Source of the DNA: Campylobacter concisus
Lineage (GTDB): Bacteria; Campylobacterota; Campylobacteria; Campylobacterales; Campylobacteraceae
DNA: 64,000 bases
Reading direction: 5' to 3'
Assembly: GCF_002913745.1 (NCBI RefSeq)
Contig: NZ_PPCG01000030.1
Span: 1-64,000 of the forward strand
Below are positions 46,368-56,525 of the stretch, one piece after another. Made by a program: the position numbers and the translations under genes. The notes beneath the pieces are model-generated. The model was not told where the DNA came from and did no database searches. It saw only the letters and a program-made list of their open reading frames with translations. Within the stretch, counting starts at the first letter, position 1, and every line of letters begins with the position of its first letter.

Positions 46368-48064
46368 TAAATTTCCTTGCGCATGTTAAAGTCACTATCA
46401 TTTTTAACCATATCTTGAAGTAATGCCGCAATCTCTTCACTACGTTCAGAGATAACCGTTCTCATTTTTTCTAGCAATACGTCGTATTTTAGCTCGTCTT
46501 CATTAAATTCACCACCAAGACCAAGTTGTTCTTCGACTTTCTTGCGAGCAGCTTTAAATTTCTCAAGTGTATCTTCAGCATCAGTCTCGATATCTTCAAA
46601 CTCATTCTGAACTTGTTCTTCTTCCTCTTTTGTCTCCTCAAGCATCTTTTGCATAAATGGTACGATAACTTTTTTGTAGAAGATGTAGAGTAGCAGTGCT
46701 GCAAAGATGTATTTTAGTAGCGGCAAGAAAGGCATCACGTAGTTGTTCATAAAGCCATCCATCTTCTCGCCAGTGCTGACATCTTTACCAGTTTTAAACT
46801 CGAAGTTATCTAAGCTTACCTCATCGCCTCTATTTTGGTTGTAGCCGATTGATTGCTTGATTAAATTTGTGATTGATTCTCTTTGCTCTTTGGTAAGTGG
46901 GGCAAATTCAAGCTCGCCAGTTGGCTTGCCGTCTTTATCCTTTTTGCTTTGATAAAGTCCGTCTATAACGACAGCTGCGCTTACTCTGCTTATGCTAGCA
47001 AACTGCCCTTTGACATTTGTTACTTTCTTTGAAATTTCGTAGTTTGTCTGCTGCGAGCTTTTGTTGTACTGCTCTTTTAAAGTGCTGTCATCTAGCCCTT
47101 GAACAGGGCCTATGTTGCTAACTGCACCTGGTACGCCGCCTACTTCATTTAGAGCCGAGCCTTGGCGCTTTTCTTCGATGTTGCTCTCGCTTCTTACGAC
47201 GTTATTTGGGTCATAAACCTCGCTTTTTGTATCTTTTTTATCAAAGTCAAAGTCGATATTTACCTTTGCTACGACCTTGTCCGCACCGCCCACGATAGGA
47301 GCTATGACATTTACGATCTTTTGCTCGTAATTATTTTCAAACTCGCGCTTATAGCGGATCTGCTGAGCTATGGCATCACTATCAAACTCTCCGTCTTCAT
47401 CACCAAGTGCGACGCCGTCTTGATTTACTATCTTGACATTTTCGGTGCTTAAATTTGTAACAGAGGCGGCGACTAGGTTTTTAATGCCAAAAATTTGCTT
47501 CGCATTTAGACTAACGCCTGGCTTTAGCTCGACTACGATAGAAGCGGTCGGGAGTGCTTGCCTTTCAGTAAAGACGCTCTCTTTTGGTATGGCTATTCTT
47601 ACGGTTGCTTTTTGGATAGATGAGAGGCTCTCGATCGTTCTAGCTAGCTCGCCCTCAAGCGCTCTTTGGAATTTAACTCTCTGCTCAGCGTCCGTTGCGC
47701 CAAATTCTTGCTTGTCAAAAATTTCAAAACCGATCTTGCTCTCTTTTGGTATGCCAAGCGTTGCAACAGCGATACGCTCTTTATATACATCGCTAGTTGG
47801 CACGAGAATAGTGCCTTCATTTGCTAGTTTATACTTGATGCCATCTTTGTTTAGCTGATCGACTATTAAGGCTGAGTCGCTTGGGCTGATATTTTCAAAA
47901 AGGACGCTATATCCTGCAAAGCTATCACTTTTGCTTTTGTAAAGCGTTAAAAATACCAAAAAAGCCACAACCAAAACGATCGAGCTGCCTGTGACGATCT
48001 TTTGTTTTAGTGAAAGCTTTTGATAAATTTGACTTATTTGATGAAGTAATGCCTTAAAATCCAT
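46367..48064 (-). CDS. fliF: Flagellar MS-ring protein FliF
   Basis: Inner-membrane ring on which the motor and export gate assemble. The 565 residues have two membrane segments (about 25-42 and 438-458), YscJ/FliF ring-building motifs between them (LVDQLNKDGIKYKL-like region, ATVRIAIPKESVF, ASIVVELKPG), and a C-terminal cytoplasmic tail that binds FliG. It lies 4 bases after hisC. Confidence 0.96.
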   Translation of the reverse strand: MDFKALLHQISQIYQKLSLKQKIVTGSSIVLVVAFLVFLTLYKSKSDSFAGYSVLFENISPSDSALIVDQLNKDGIKYKLANEGTILVPTSDVYKERIAVATLGIPKESKIGFEIFDKQEFGATDAEQRVKFQRALEGELARTIESLSSIQKATVRIAIPKESVFTERQALPTASIVVELKPGVSLNAKQIFGIKNLVAASVTNLSTENVKIVNQDGVALGDEDGEFDSDAIAQQIRYKREFENNYEQKIVNVIAPIVGGADKVVAKVNIDFDFDKKDTKSEVYDPNNVVRSESNIEEKRQGSALNEVGGVPGAVSNIGPVQGLDDSTLKEQYNKSSQQTNYEISKKVTNVKGQFASISRVSAAVVIDGLYQSKKDKDGKPTGELEFAPLTKEQRESITNLIKQSIGYNQNRGDEVSLDNFEFKTGKDVSTGEKMDGFMNNYVMPFLPLLKYIFAALLLYIFYKKVIVPFMQKMLEETKEEEEQVQNEFEDIETDAEDTLEKFKAARKKVEEQLGLGGEFNEDELKYDVLLEKMRTVISERSEEIAALLQDMVKNDSDFNMRKEI

Positions 48065-48068
48065 ATCC

Positions 48069-49166
48069 CTACTTTAAAATTTGCTCTAACTCTTCAAAAA
48101 CTCTATCGTTTTGCCATGCCTGACCAATAGTGATTCTCACCGCATTTAAGGCATAGCTTTTTAAATCTCGTAAAATTATACCTTTTTTTAGCATCTTTTC
48201 GCATATCTGGCTTGATTTTGGCTCGTTAAATTTAAAAGTTATGAAATTTGTATAGCTTGGGATAAACTCGATGCCATTTTGCCTTGCAAACTCCTCATAT
48301 CTCTTCATCTGCTCGAAGTTGTTTTGCATAGTTTTTTGCACAAATTCATCATCTCCAAGCGCCACTATCGCTGCTCTTAGGCTTGGAGTAGTGATGTTAA
48401 ATGGAGCTCTTAGCTTTGAAAGAGTGCCTATGATCTCTTCATTTGCCACGCCGTATCCCACGCGCATGCCGCCAAGTGCGTAGGCCTTTGAGAAAGTGCC
48501 AAGATAGATGGCGTTTTTAAATTTCACCACTTCGCTTGGCTTTATCTCTTTTTTGCTATCTTTAAATTTAGCAAACTCGTTGTAAGCACAATCAAGCACC
48601 ACAAGCGTGTTTTCATCAATGTTTTTTATAAATTTATATACCTCATCGGCATCGATGCACTCACCCAAAGGGTTGTTTGGCAAGCAAAGAAAAATGACTG
48701 AGATTTCATCTTTGTGCGCGTTATAAATTTCTAAAAACTCGCTCAAATTATGCTCCACACTCTTTGTGCGGTAAATTTTAGCCCCTGTTTGTTTTGCATA
48801 AATTTCATACATCGCAAATGTCACGCCAGCCATCAAAACGCCACTTTGCTTGTTCGCCTTTGCGTGAAGTGCAAACTCTATGATCTGGTCGCTTCCAGAG
48901 CCGATGATTAGATTTTTGCTAGTTACGCCAAATTTCTTAGCCAGCCCCTCTTTTAGCTCAAAGTAGCTATCATCTGGATAGAGATGTGCGTTTTTGGCGA
49001 CCTCTTTTAACGCCTCTTCTACGCGTTTGCTCGTGCCAAAAGGGTTTTCATTGCTCGCTAGTTTTATCACATCTTTTGCATCGATGCCAAACTCTCTAAC
49101 TACAAGCTCGATCGGCTTTCCAGCCTCGTAATTTACTAGATCATCTAAAAAGTCATTAAATTTCAT
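48069..49166 (-). CDS. hisC: Histidinol-phosphate aminotransferase
   Basis: PLP enzyme of histidine synthesis; in some bacteria it also transaminates aromatic precursors, which would fit its link to pheA. Marks: [49 protein letters not shown], and [18 protein letters not shown] with the PLP-binding Lys. Length 365. Shares a base with the pheA end. Confidence 0.94.
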   Translation of the reverse strand: MKFNDFLDDLVNYEAGKPIELVVREFGIDAKDVIKLASNENPFGTSKRVEEALKEVAKNAHLYPDDSYFELKEGLAKKFGVTSKNLIIGSGSDQIIEFALHAKANKQSGVLMAGVTFAMYEIYAKQTGAKIYRTKSVEHNLSEFLEIYNAHKDEISVIFLCLPNNPLGECIDADEVYKFIKNIDENTLVVLDCAYNEFAKFKDSKKEIKPSEVVKFKNAIYLGTFSKAYALGGMRVGYGVANEEIIGTLSKLRAPFNITTPSLRAAIVALGDDEFVQKTMQNNFEQMKRYEEFARQNGIEFIPSYTNFITFKFNEPKSSQICEKMLKKGIILRDLKSYALNAVRITIGQAWQNDRVFEELEQILK

Positions 49167-50245
49167 TACTCATCTCCGTTTAAATAGCTTCCAAGCCAAG
49201 TTATCTCAGCGCCGCTCTCTTTTGCGAGTTCAAAGGCATTTTGCACCTTCTCATCGTCGATATGCCCTTCAAAGTCAAGATAAAAAATTGACTTAAATTC
49301 GCGCTGCTTGATAGGACGTGACTCAAGTTTTGTGATATTGATATTCTCATTTTTAAAGATAGAAAGCAGATCAGCAAGGCGTCCTGGACTGTGATCAGTT
49401 TTAGCTAGGATCGAAGTTTTCGAGTTTTCAACCTTGGCGTTTTTAAAATCACTTAAGATCAAAAATCTCGTTCTATTTGCCATATTATCTTCAATAGTCT
49501 CATAGACGATTGGCACGTTGTAAATTTTAGCTGCGATTTTTGAGCAAATGGCGGCTGATTCTCTGTCCATAGATGCCATATATGCAGCTGCTGCGGTTGA
49601 TTTGGCTGGGATAAACTCAACCTCATTTAGCAAGTGATCTTCTAAAAATTTACGGCACTGGTTGTAGCCTTGCGGATGCGAGTAAATTCGCTTTATCTCT
49701 TTTAAATTTTCATTTATGCTAACAAAGCTGTGGTGGATATCTACGTAGAGCTCTGCCACTATCTTTATATCATCAAATTTACTCAAACAATCAAGCGTAG
49801 CTCCAACAGCGCCTTCAGTGTTGTTTTCGATAGGCACGACGCCATATTTTGCCTCTTTTTGAGCTAGCTTTGTAAAAACTGCCTCGATCGTAGCAAGTGG
49901 CAGGTAGGCACTCATCGCACCAAATCTACTTTGCGCCGCTTGATGTGTATAAGTGCCCTCAGGCCCTAGATAGACGATCTTTTGAGGCATCTCTAAATTT
50001 CTACTAACAGCAAAAATTTCAAGATAAATAGCCTCGATCGCAGCCTTATTTAAGGCTTTATCTTTGCTAAGGCTAGTTAAGCGGTTTATGATGGCTCGCT
50101 CGCGCTCAGGGCGATATATAGGCGTCCCAGTCGTTTGCTTTAGCTTGCCGATCTGCTCGACAAGCTTCATTCTTTCATTTAGTTTATTTAAGATGAGATC
50201 ATCGATACTATCGATCTCTTTTCTAAGCTCATTTAGCTCTTGCAT
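49166..50245 (-). CDS. pheA: Bifunctional chorismate mutase/prephenate dehydratase
   Basis: Makes phenylpyruvate from chorismate. An N-terminal AroQ mutase domain (about 1-85, [23 protein letters not shown]), a dehydratase domain ([46 protein letters not shown]) and an ACT domain with LESRPIK for phenylalanine feedback. The frame is open to 50299, but ATG at 50245 with GGAG 7 bases upstream fits the family; it overlaps the lysA end by 17 bases. Confidence 0.95.
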   Translation of the reverse strand: MQELNELRKEIDSIDDLILNKLNERMKLVEQIGKLKQTTGTPIYRPERERAIINRLTSLSKDKALNKAAIEAIYLEIFAVSRNLEMPQKIVYLGPEGTYTHQAAQSRFGAMSAYLPLATIEAVFTKLAQKEAKYGVVPIENNTEGAVGATLDCLSKFDDIKIVAELYVDIHHSFVSINENLKEIKRIYSHPQGYNQCRKFLEDHLLNEVEFIPAKSTAAAAYMASMDRESAAICSKIAAKIYNVPIVYETIEDNMANRTRFLILSDFKNAKVENSKTSILAKTDHSPGRLADLLSIFKNENINITKLESRPIKQREFKSIFYLDFEGHIDDEKVQNAFELAKESGAEITWLGSYLNGDE

Positions 50246-51452
50246 CAGTGCTCTCCAAAAACTCAATCTCAGGTGCCACGACGTCCTCAAAGCACTCACG
50301 TCTTCTTATCAGCCTATCTTTGCCATCAAGCACGCAAACTTCAGCGGCTCTGTTTCTTGTGTTGTAGTTTGAACTCATGCTAAATCCATAAGCTCCAGCC
50401 CCTTTAACCACGATGACGTCGCCACTTTCACACTCTGGTAGATTGATATCTTTTGCTAAAAAGTCGCCGCTTTCACAAACTGGACCGACCACATCGCAAG
50501 TGCCTAAATTTTCATCCTTGCCATCGACAAAAATTTTGTGATGCGCGCCATAAAGGCTTGGTCTTATGAGATCATTCATCGCTCCATCAGTGATGACAAA
50601 TCTCTTTTTGCCGTTAAATTTCTCATATAAAACGCTTGCGACAAAGTAACCAGCATTGCCCACGATGAAACGTCCTGGCTCGCAAACGATGGTCACATCT
50701 TGACCCTTTATTGCGCCTAAAATTCCTTGTGCATAGTCATATAAATTTATCTCTTTTTCATCGTTATAGATGATACCAAGTCCGCCACCAACGTCAAAGA
50801 ATTTGATATCGATCTCAAACGCTCTTAGCTCTCTTAAAAGCTCGCTTACGATCTTTGCAGCATCTATTATCGGGCTTAGTGAAGTTAGCTGCGAGCCGAT
50901 GTGAAAGTGTATGCCAGTTGGCTCAAGAAACTCTGAAGTTTTAGCGTGGATATACATCTTTTTAGCCGTCTGCGCATCGACGCCAAATTTGTTTTCATTT
51001 AGCCCTGTCGAGATATATGGGTGTGTTTTTGCATCAACGCCAGGATTTACCCTGATGCTGATCCTTGCCTTTAAGTTTAGCCCTTTTGCGATCTCTTCAA
51101 GCCTTAAAAGTTCGGCAAAACTCTCAACATTTATCAGCAAAATTTCATTTTCTAAAGCCTCTTTTAGCTCTTCATCGCTCTTGCCAACGCCACTAAATAT
51201 GATCTGATATCTCTTAGCCCCTGCAAGAAGCGCTCTTTTGACCTCGCCGATGCTAACGCAGTCAAAGCCAGCTCCAAGATCAGCCAGAAATTTTAAAACG
51301 CTTAAATTTGAGTTTGCTTTTACAGCGTAACAGACTAGAGATTTTCTAGCGTAAAATGCGTTTTTTAGCGCCTCGTAGCGCTCTTTAATGTAGTTAAAAT
51401 CATAAACGTAAAGTGGGGTTTTGTATTTGCTTGCAAGCTCTTTAAAATCCAT
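50229..51452 (-). CDS. lysA: Diaminopimelate decarboxylase
   Basis: PLP enzyme converting meso-diaminopimelate to lysine. VCYAVKANSNLSVLKFL contains the PLP Lys, HFHIGSQL, DVGGGLGI, EPGRFIVGNAG and CESGDFLA follow in the usual order for fold III decarboxylases. Length 407. It starts the minus-strand run lysA-pheA-hisC-fliF-fliG-fliH-dxs, tying amino-acid and flagellar genes together by close spacing. Confidence 0.96.
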   Translation of the reverse strand: MDFKELASKYKTPLYVYDFNYIKERYEALKNAFYARKSLVCYAVKANSNLSVLKFLADLGAGFDCVSIGEVKRALLAGAKRYQIIFSGVGKSDEELKEALENEILLINVESFAELLRLEEIAKGLNLKARISIRVNPGVDAKTHPYISTGLNENKFGVDAQTAKKMYIHAKTSEFLEPTGIHFHIGSQLTSLSPIIDAAKIVSELLRELRAFEIDIKFFDVGGGLGIIYNDEKEINLYDYAQGILGAIKGQDVTIVCEPGRFIVGNAGYFVASVLYEKFNGKKRFVITDGAMNDLIRPSLYGAHHKIFVDGKDENLGTCDVVGPVCESGDFLAKDINLPECESGDVIVVKGAGAYGFSMSSNYNTRNRAAEVCVLDGKDRLIRRRECFEDVVAPEIEFLESTDARAK

Positions 51453-51507
51453 AAAATAGCCTTTTTTAAAATGGCTTGATTTTACAAAAAAGTTGCCAAA
51501 ATTTGGC

Positions 51508-52572
51508 TTAACGATGCGATTTTATGAGATAAATGGCGTATGCAAAAAGCAAAATAACAGGGAGAACCATGCCGATCTCTGGCAAGATGACAGAGGTTTG
51601 AGCAAATTTGGTTAAGATAAAGAGAAGTCCCCAAACTACGAGTGTTATCACAACAAAGATAAATGTTGAGAGTGCGAGGTTAAAAAACCTGCCGGTCACT
51701 GGCAAATGATAGTAGAAAATAAGTAATAAAAATGGCGCAAAAAATGGCGTGATGGCAAGGTTATAAAATGCAGTCCTTGCGCTATCAAGCCCTATGCCTT
51801 CGTTTTTAAATGTCTTTATAAAATTTATCGCATCAGGTATGTTAAATTTCGAGTTTTCAACGCTTGCAGCACTCTCGATGCTCTTTGGTTTAAAGCCTCT
51901 TAACGCATCTAAATTTTCACTTTTTACCTTTCTAAAGCCATTTTCGCCAAGCTCTAAGCTTTGAGGCAAAAAGGTCTGATTTACATCTTCCAAAACCCAC
52001 TCATTGTCTTTAAATTTAGCGTGGTCGGCAAAGGTTGTCGAGAGCAAGTCAGTGCCATTAATGTCAAAAATTCTCACATCATTTGCTCTTTGCTTGGCTG
52101 AGTTTAGCTCTTTTATATAGATAAATTTGCCTTCAAATTTCAAAAATGAGTCGTTTGTACTTTTTGAAAAAGCGGTGTTTTTTGCGATACTCTTTTGATA
52201 ATCATGCGCATAAGCAAACGGCGTAAAATTTAGCCCAACATAAAAAATCGTCACAAAAAGTGCGATGAGAAATGGCGGTAAAATGAGCTTGTTTTTACTG
52301 ATGCCAAGAGCATAAAAGCTGATTAGCTCGTTTGAGCGAACCATATTTACATGCAAAATTATTAGTGCAAAAATGAGTGAAAGTGGCAAAACGTAGCTAA
52401 TGGCACTTAGTGCAGTAAGTCCAACGTATAGTAGCTGAAGGTTGGCAGATGGCGGCAGATCTTTTAAATTTGTAAGCAGATCAATGCCAACATAAAATAG
52501 CTCAAGCGCTAAAAATACGATAAGAAAAGATTTTATATAGACCCAGCCAACGTATCTGGCGTATAGTTTCAT
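51508..52572 (-). CDS. LptF/LptG family LPS transport permease
   Basis: A 354-residue protein with six membrane segments in two groups (about 12-30, 50-75, 98-118; then about 265-350) separated by a large periplasmic part, as in YjgP/YjgQ. LptF/G form the inner-membrane exporter that extracts LPS with LptB. I cannot tell LptF from LptG. Overlaps pth by 4 bases. Confidence 0.88.
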   Translation of the reverse strand: MKLYARYVGWVYIKSFLIVFLALELFYVGIDLLTNLKDLPPSANLQLLYVGLTALSAISYVLPLSLIFALIILHVNMVRSNELISFYALGISKNKLILPPFLIALFVTIFYVGLNFTPFAYAHDYQKSIAKNTAFSKSTNDSFLKFEGKFIYIKELNSAKQRANDVRIFDINGTDLLSTTFADHAKFKDNEWVLEDVNQTFLPQSLELGENGFRKVKSENLDALRGFKPKSIESAASVENSKFNIPDAINFIKTFKNEGIGLDSARTAFYNLAITPFFAPFLLLIFYYHLPVTGRFFNLALSTFIFVVITLVVWGLLFILTKFAQTSVILPEIGMVLPVILLFAYAIYLIKSHR

Positions 52573-53117
52573 TTGATAAGACCTTTTTTTACCGTAAATT
52601 TTTGTGAAATTTCGTTGATGTCGCTCTTTAGAAGCTCACAAACCGCATTTTTTGTATAGGCTAAAATTTCATCTAAAGCCTTTTTCTCCTCGTTGCTAAA
52701 CTCGCCAAGGACGAAATTTTTAGCATCGCCCTCATGTCCGATACCTACGCGCACTCTTTCGTAGTCGTTGCCTATTAGTCCGTCGATCGATTTTATGCCG
52801 TTATGTCCGCCACTACTGCCGCCTTTTTTAAATTTAACCGCGCCAAAACTAAGATCAAGATCGTCGTGGATGACGATTATCCTATCTGGCTTGTAAAAGT
52901 CTTTTACTGCTTTTACGCTTTGGCCCGAGAGGTTCATAAAGGTTGTTGGTTTTAGCAAGATAATGTCGTTAAATTTAAAAACTTCGCCTTGAAATTTGGC
53001 TGAGCTAACATCTTTGAAATTTGAGTCTTTTAGAAGATCTATAAGCATAAAGCCTATGTTGTGTCTAGTGTTTTCGTATTTGGGACCAGGATTTCCCAGC
53101 CCCGCTATTAGTGTCAC
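52569..53117 (-). CDS. pth: Peptidyl-tRNA hydrolase
   Basis: Releases tRNA from stalled peptidyl-tRNA. Marks: LIAGLGNPGPKYENTRHNIGFM with the catalytic His, LLKPTTFMNLSGQSV, VIHDDLDL and GGSSGGHNGIKSI. Length 182. The start is GTG at 53117, 6 bases after AAAAAGGG. Follows rplY closely. Confidence 0.97.
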   Translation of the reverse strand: MTLIAGLGNPGPKYENTRHNIGFMLIDLLKDSNFKDVSSAKFQGEVFKFNDIILLKPTTFMNLSGQSVKAVKDFYKPDRIIVIHDDLDLSFGAVKFKKGGSSGGHNGIKSIDGLIGNDYERVRVGIGHEGDAKNFVLGEFSNEEKKALDEILAYTKNAVCELLKSDINEISQKFTVKKGLIK

Positions 53118-53128
53118 AAAAGCCCTTT

Positions 53129-53665
53129 TTATTTAGCTTTAATAACTCCAAGTACCGCAACACGGTCAGCGTCAATGATAGTAACGCCTTTAGGAGCTGT
53201 GATATCACGAACCAAAATCGTATCATCAATGTCAAGTTTGCTTACATCAACGTCAAATGAATTTGGTAAATTTTCAGCCGTGCATTTTACGCAAAGACGT
53301 CTTTTTGACTGAATCAAAACGCCCTTATTTTTAAGACCAATAGGTGTTCCAACTGGCTTAACTGGGATCATATATTTTGATAAAACGCCTGGAAGTGCTA
53401 CTTTTAGATCTACGTGTTTAAGATCGCTTGTAACAACATCTCTTTGGTAATCAACAATAACGACATTATAAACTTTTCCGCCTACTTTTACATCAAAAGC
53501 AAGGCTCTCTTTTTTGCGTGCCTCTTTTATAAAGTCATTGACTTTAAAAGCAGCTGCAACATTCTCTAATCCCTTGCCATAAATGTTGGCGATTAGATAA
53601 CCATCTCTTCTCAAAGCCTTCGCAGACTTCTTACCGATACTCTCTCTAACGATTCCTTCTAACAT
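53129..53665 (-). CDS. rplY: Ribosomal protein bL25 (Ctc form)
   Basis: Binds 5S rRNA. At 178 residues it is the long Ctc/TL5 type with an N-terminal L25 domain ([22 protein letters not shown]) and a C-terminal beta domain ([33 protein letters not shown]). It pairs with pth, a common bacterial arrangement. Confidence 0.95.
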   Translation of the reverse strand: MLEGIVRESIGKKSAKALRRDGYLIANIYGKGLENVAAAFKVNDFIKEARKKESLAFDVKVGGKVYNVVIVDYQRDVVTSDLKHVDLKVALPGVLSKYMIPVKPVGTPIGLKNKGVLIQSKRRLCVKCTAENLPNSFDVDVSKLDIDDTILVRDITAPKGVTIIDADRVAVLGVIKAK

Positions 53666-53694
53666 CGTTTTCCTTTCATAAAAAATAGGTGCTG

Positions 53695-53702
53695 ATTTTA
53701 TC
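53695..53702 (-). promoter_or_regulatory. Putative rplY -10 box
   Basis: GATAAAAT on the minus strand, about 29 bases before the rplY ATG, at the start of the rplY-pth-lptF run. GAAAGGA before the ATG is the RBS. Confidence 0.4.
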
Positions 53703-53732
53703 TAATGCTTTATAAATTTCACATAAAGCTTA

Positions 53733-54782
53733 TTAAATTTCTTTAAGTGCGATCACTTCAGGTTGATCTTGTTTGCTTTGAGGTTTGCCAAAATTTACAC
53801 CATTTTCAAAGCTAAAACCTGCCACATTTGAGCTTTTTATCTTAAGCTGCAAATCGCCCCTGTTGCTAGCATTGTCAAGCGCTACTTCGGCACTAATTAT
53901 CTTATTTTCATAAAGCTCAAGCAGGTGCTGATCAAAGGTTTGCATGCCATAAGTATTTTTTGACTCAGCTATGGCAAGATCGATCTCATCAAATTTCTCT
54001 TCAGATATGAGCTCTTTTATGCGGGTATTTTTTATCATGATCTCGACTGCCGGGCGTCTTGTGCCAAAAAGCGTCTTAACTAGCCTTTGTGAGATGACGC
54101 AAGCAAGCACTGAAGAGAACATAAGGCTGACTTTATCTCGCTCGCCTTGTGGGAAGCTATTTACTATTCTATTTACGCTCTCTTTTGCATCAAGTGTGTG
54201 AAATGTCGAAAGCACCAAGTGTCCAGTCTCTGCGGCTCTAATGGCAGTCTCAATCGTCTCAAGATCTCTCATCTCGCCAACCAAAATGATGTCAGGATAT
54301 TCTCTAAGTGAAGCCCTTAGCGCATCTGAGAAATTTAGCGCATCTGCCCCGATAGAGCGCTGGTTGATTATGCTTTTATCGTCGTTAAATACGTATTCAA
54401 TCGGATCTTCGATAGTCACGATGTGTGATCTTTTTGTTTGGTTGATGAAATTTATCATGCTTGCAAGCGTCGTTGTCTTGCCGCTTCCAGTTGGGCCAGT
54501 CACTAGGATGATGCCACGAGTGGTCTCTGTGCAAATTTTTTCTATCACACTTGGTAAATTTAGATCTTTTATGGTTGGAATTTTCGTTGGAGTGACACAA
54601 AAGACAGCAGAAATTCCATTTATCTGCAAAAACATATTTACACGAAAGCAGTACTCATCATTTAGTTTATAAGAAAAATCTATATCTTTTTTATCCATAA
54701 ACTCATCAAATTTAGCCACCAAAAGCTCTTTTGCGATAGCTACCGCGTCACTTGGGTCTAAATTTTCTTCGCTAAGTGGCAT
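53733..54782 (-). CDS. pilT: PilT-type retraction ATPase (5' end out of frame)
   Basis: A 349-residue hexameric secretion ATPase: Walker A GPTGSGKTTTLASM, Asp box TIEDPIEYV, Walker B DIILVGEMRDLETI, His box TGHLVLSTFHT and a C-terminal domain ending in a Gln/Lys tail. It powers twitching motility where type IV pili exist; no pilus genes lie nearby. The first Met of this frame (54782) is internal by homology: 36 more in-frame codons upstream encode the normal PilT N-terminus but lack a start codon, because of a frameshift in an A7 run. Confidence 0.88.
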   Translation of the reverse strand: MPLSEENLDPSDAVAIAKELLVAKFDEFMDKKDIDFSYKLNDEYCFRVNMFLQINGISAVFCVTPTKIPTIKDLNLPSVIEKICTETTRGIILVTGPTGSGKTTTLASMINFINQTKRSHIVTIEDPIEYVFNDDKSIINQRSIGADALNFSDALRASLREYPDIILVGEMRDLETIETAIRAAETGHLVLSTFHTLDAKESVNRIVNSFPQGERDKVSLMFSSVLACVISQRLVKTLFGTRRPAVEIMIKNTRIKELISEEKFDEIDLAIAESKNTYGMQTFDQHLLELYENKIISAEVALDNASNRGDLQLKIKSSNVAGFSFENGVNFGKPQSKQDQPEVIALKEI

Positions 54783-54894
54783 GATCTCACCATTAAATCT
54801 GCCATAAACAAGGCTTGCAGACTTTAGATGAAGGTCGCTGCCGCCTTTTTCGACTAAAGAGCACAGATATGAATCTAGGTCTTTTTTTGGTCAT
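54783..54894 (-). pseudogene. pilT: Frameshifted 5' end of pilT
   Basis: ATG at 54894-54892 overlaps the tal stop (TAATG) and is followed by ACC and A7 (54882-54888). Read with six A, it gives MTKKDLDSYLC then EKGGSDLHLK, the expected PilT N-terminal start, in frame with the body. With seven A it runs into another frame and stops after 34 codons. So the gene is off in this sequence, phase-variable, rescued by slippage, or affected by a one-base sequencing error. Confidence 0.75.
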
Positions 54895-55886
54895 TAAAGT
54901 GATTTCATAATGTCGTCAAATGCTGCAACAAACTGCTTTAAGCCGTCATTTAAAAGCTCTTTATAAGTAGCATTTATATCGATCTCATTATTTTTTATGA
55001 TGTGAAAAAAGCTTGAGATATTCTCTTTGCTAGGGGCATTTTTTGCCTCAGCTTTTTCTTTTATAAATTCTTTTATAGTATCTATCGGAGCTGTGTTTAT
55101 AGAGTTTTTATACATTAGCTCTCTAACGTAATAATCCCCTCTTAAGCCACTACCTTTTACGCCAGTGCTTGCAAAAAGTGTCCTTACGTTTTCTAAGCCA
55201 AAATCCTCAATGATATGATAGATATTTGCAGCGTTCAATATGCCGATCTGTCCTGTTGGTAGGCTCTTTGCAGCCATCGTCTCATCAAGCTTTCTGTCAA
55301 ATCTACTAACAAAAACACTGATCACACCCTTTGGCATCGTCGTATCCACAAAGCGGCTTGCATAAGCTTTGCTACCCTCTTTAAAGGCCTCTAGGCAGTT
55401 TTTAGCCTGATCAGGCGAGAAAATGAGCGTCGCATTTACGCTGATACCTCTTGCCATGAGTGCGCTCATCGCTTCATAGCCCTCTTTTGTAGCTGGAATT
55501 TTTATCATGACATTTGGCATTGAGATAAGGTTGTGAAGCCTGATGCCCTCTTCTATCGTCGCAGCTGTTTCGCCACTTAAATTTGGATCAACCTCGATGC
55601 TAACAAAGCCATCATCGCCATTTGCGTAGTTTTTTAGCATTTTACATGCGGCGATCTTGATATCTTGGGTCGCTAAAATTTCATAAAGATCTTTTGGGTG
55701 ACGCTTGTTGCTGTTTTGTATGATCTGTTTGTAAGCAGGTGATGCAAAAGCTGTTTTAAAGATAGCTGGGTTGCTTGTAGCTCCGTTTATAACGCCTTTT
55801 TCTAATAAAGAGTTGAATTCGTTTTGTAAAAAATCTCTCTCTATAAAGTCACACCAAAGAGAAAATTTAGCTTCATTGTCATACAT
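54894..55886 (-). CDS. tal: Transaldolase
   Basis: Pentose phosphate enzyme transferring dihydroxyacetone units. The 330-residue protein has the TalA/TalB-family marks GATSNPAIFKTAF, VSIEVDPNL, VMIKIPATKEGYEAM (catalytic Lys in KIPAT) and NATLIFSPDQA. It sits between serB (4 bases upstream) and pilT, as the tal-serB-cheW order in C. jejuni suggests. Confidence 0.94.
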   Translation of the reverse strand: MYDNEAKFSLWCDFIERDFLQNEFNSLLEKGVINGATSNPAIFKTAFASPAYKQIIQNSNKRHPKDLYEILATQDIKIAACKMLKNYANGDDGFVSIEVDPNLSGETAATIEEGIRLHNLISMPNVMIKIPATKEGYEAMSALMARGISVNATLIFSPDQAKNCLEAFKEGSKAYASRFVDTTMPKGVISVFVSRFDRKLDETMAAKSLPTGQIGILNAANIYHIIEDFGLENVRTLFASTGVKGSGLRGDYYVRELMYKNSINTAPIDTIKEFIKEKAEAKNAPSKENISSFFHIIKNNEIDINATYKELLNDGLKQFVAAFDDIMKSL

Positions 55887-55890
55887 TTTT

Positions 55891-56517
55891 TCACCTTATA
55901 AAATTTAAAATTTCACGCAGATCCTTGACATCCACGCAATGCGTCGCCTCTTTTTTTAAAATTTCTTTCGCACAAAAGGCAATTTTTAGATCACATTTTC
56001 TAAACATAGATACGTCATTGGCTCCGTCGCCAACGCACATGATCTCACTTTTATCTAAATTTAATAGCCCCTTTAAGCGATCTATCATATCGCCTTTTGA
56101 GCTACCAAACATCATCTCTCCGCCAACTTCACCTGTTAAAATTCCATCTTTGTGGTGCAAGATATTTGCAAAATTTACATCAAATTTAAGTTTTTCTTGC
56201 ATCTTATCAGTTGCGATGTGAAAACCACCACTAAAGACCACGACTTTTATATCCTTTTGCTTTAGAGCAGCTATAAGCTCGCTAGCTCCTGGCATGATGG
56301 GTAAATTTTTACAAATTTCATCTACTTTTGAAAGTGGCATTCCTTTTAAAAATTTTACTCTTGCTGTAAGACTTTCAAAAAAATCAAGTTCGCCGTTCAT
56401 CGAACGCTTCGTTATGCTAGCCACCTCATTGCTGGCGTTATTAGCGGCGGCGAGGATATCAATCGTCTCGCCGTCCATTATCGTAGAGTCAAAGTCAAAA
56501 ACACAAAGTTTTATCAA
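55891..56517 (-). CDS. serB: Phosphoserine phosphatase
   Basis: HAD-family enzyme, the last step of serine synthesis. Motif I is FDFDSTIMDGE with the nucleophile Asp, motif II VVFSGGFHI, and motif III/IV CVGDGANDVSMFR. Length 208, without the ACT domain seen in E. coli SerB. Start TTG at 56517, with AGGG 6 bases upstream; no ATG exists in frame nearby. Confidence 0.94.
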   Translation of the reverse strand: MIKLCVFDFDSTIMDGETIDILAAANNASNEVASITKRSMNGELDFFESLTARVKFLKGMPLSKVDEICKNLPIMPGASELIAALKQKDIKVVVFSGGFHIATDKMQEKLKFDVNFANILHHKDGILTGEVGGEMMFGSSKGDMIDRLKGLLNLDKSEIMCVGDGANDVSMFRKCDLKIAFCAKEILKKEATHCVDVKDLREILNFIR

Positions 56518-56525
56518 GCTATGCC

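Noticed and set aside
54241-54672. + strand frame of 143 codons opposite pilT
   Set aside because: Mirror of the conserved PilT ATPase motifs on the minus strand; no start signals.
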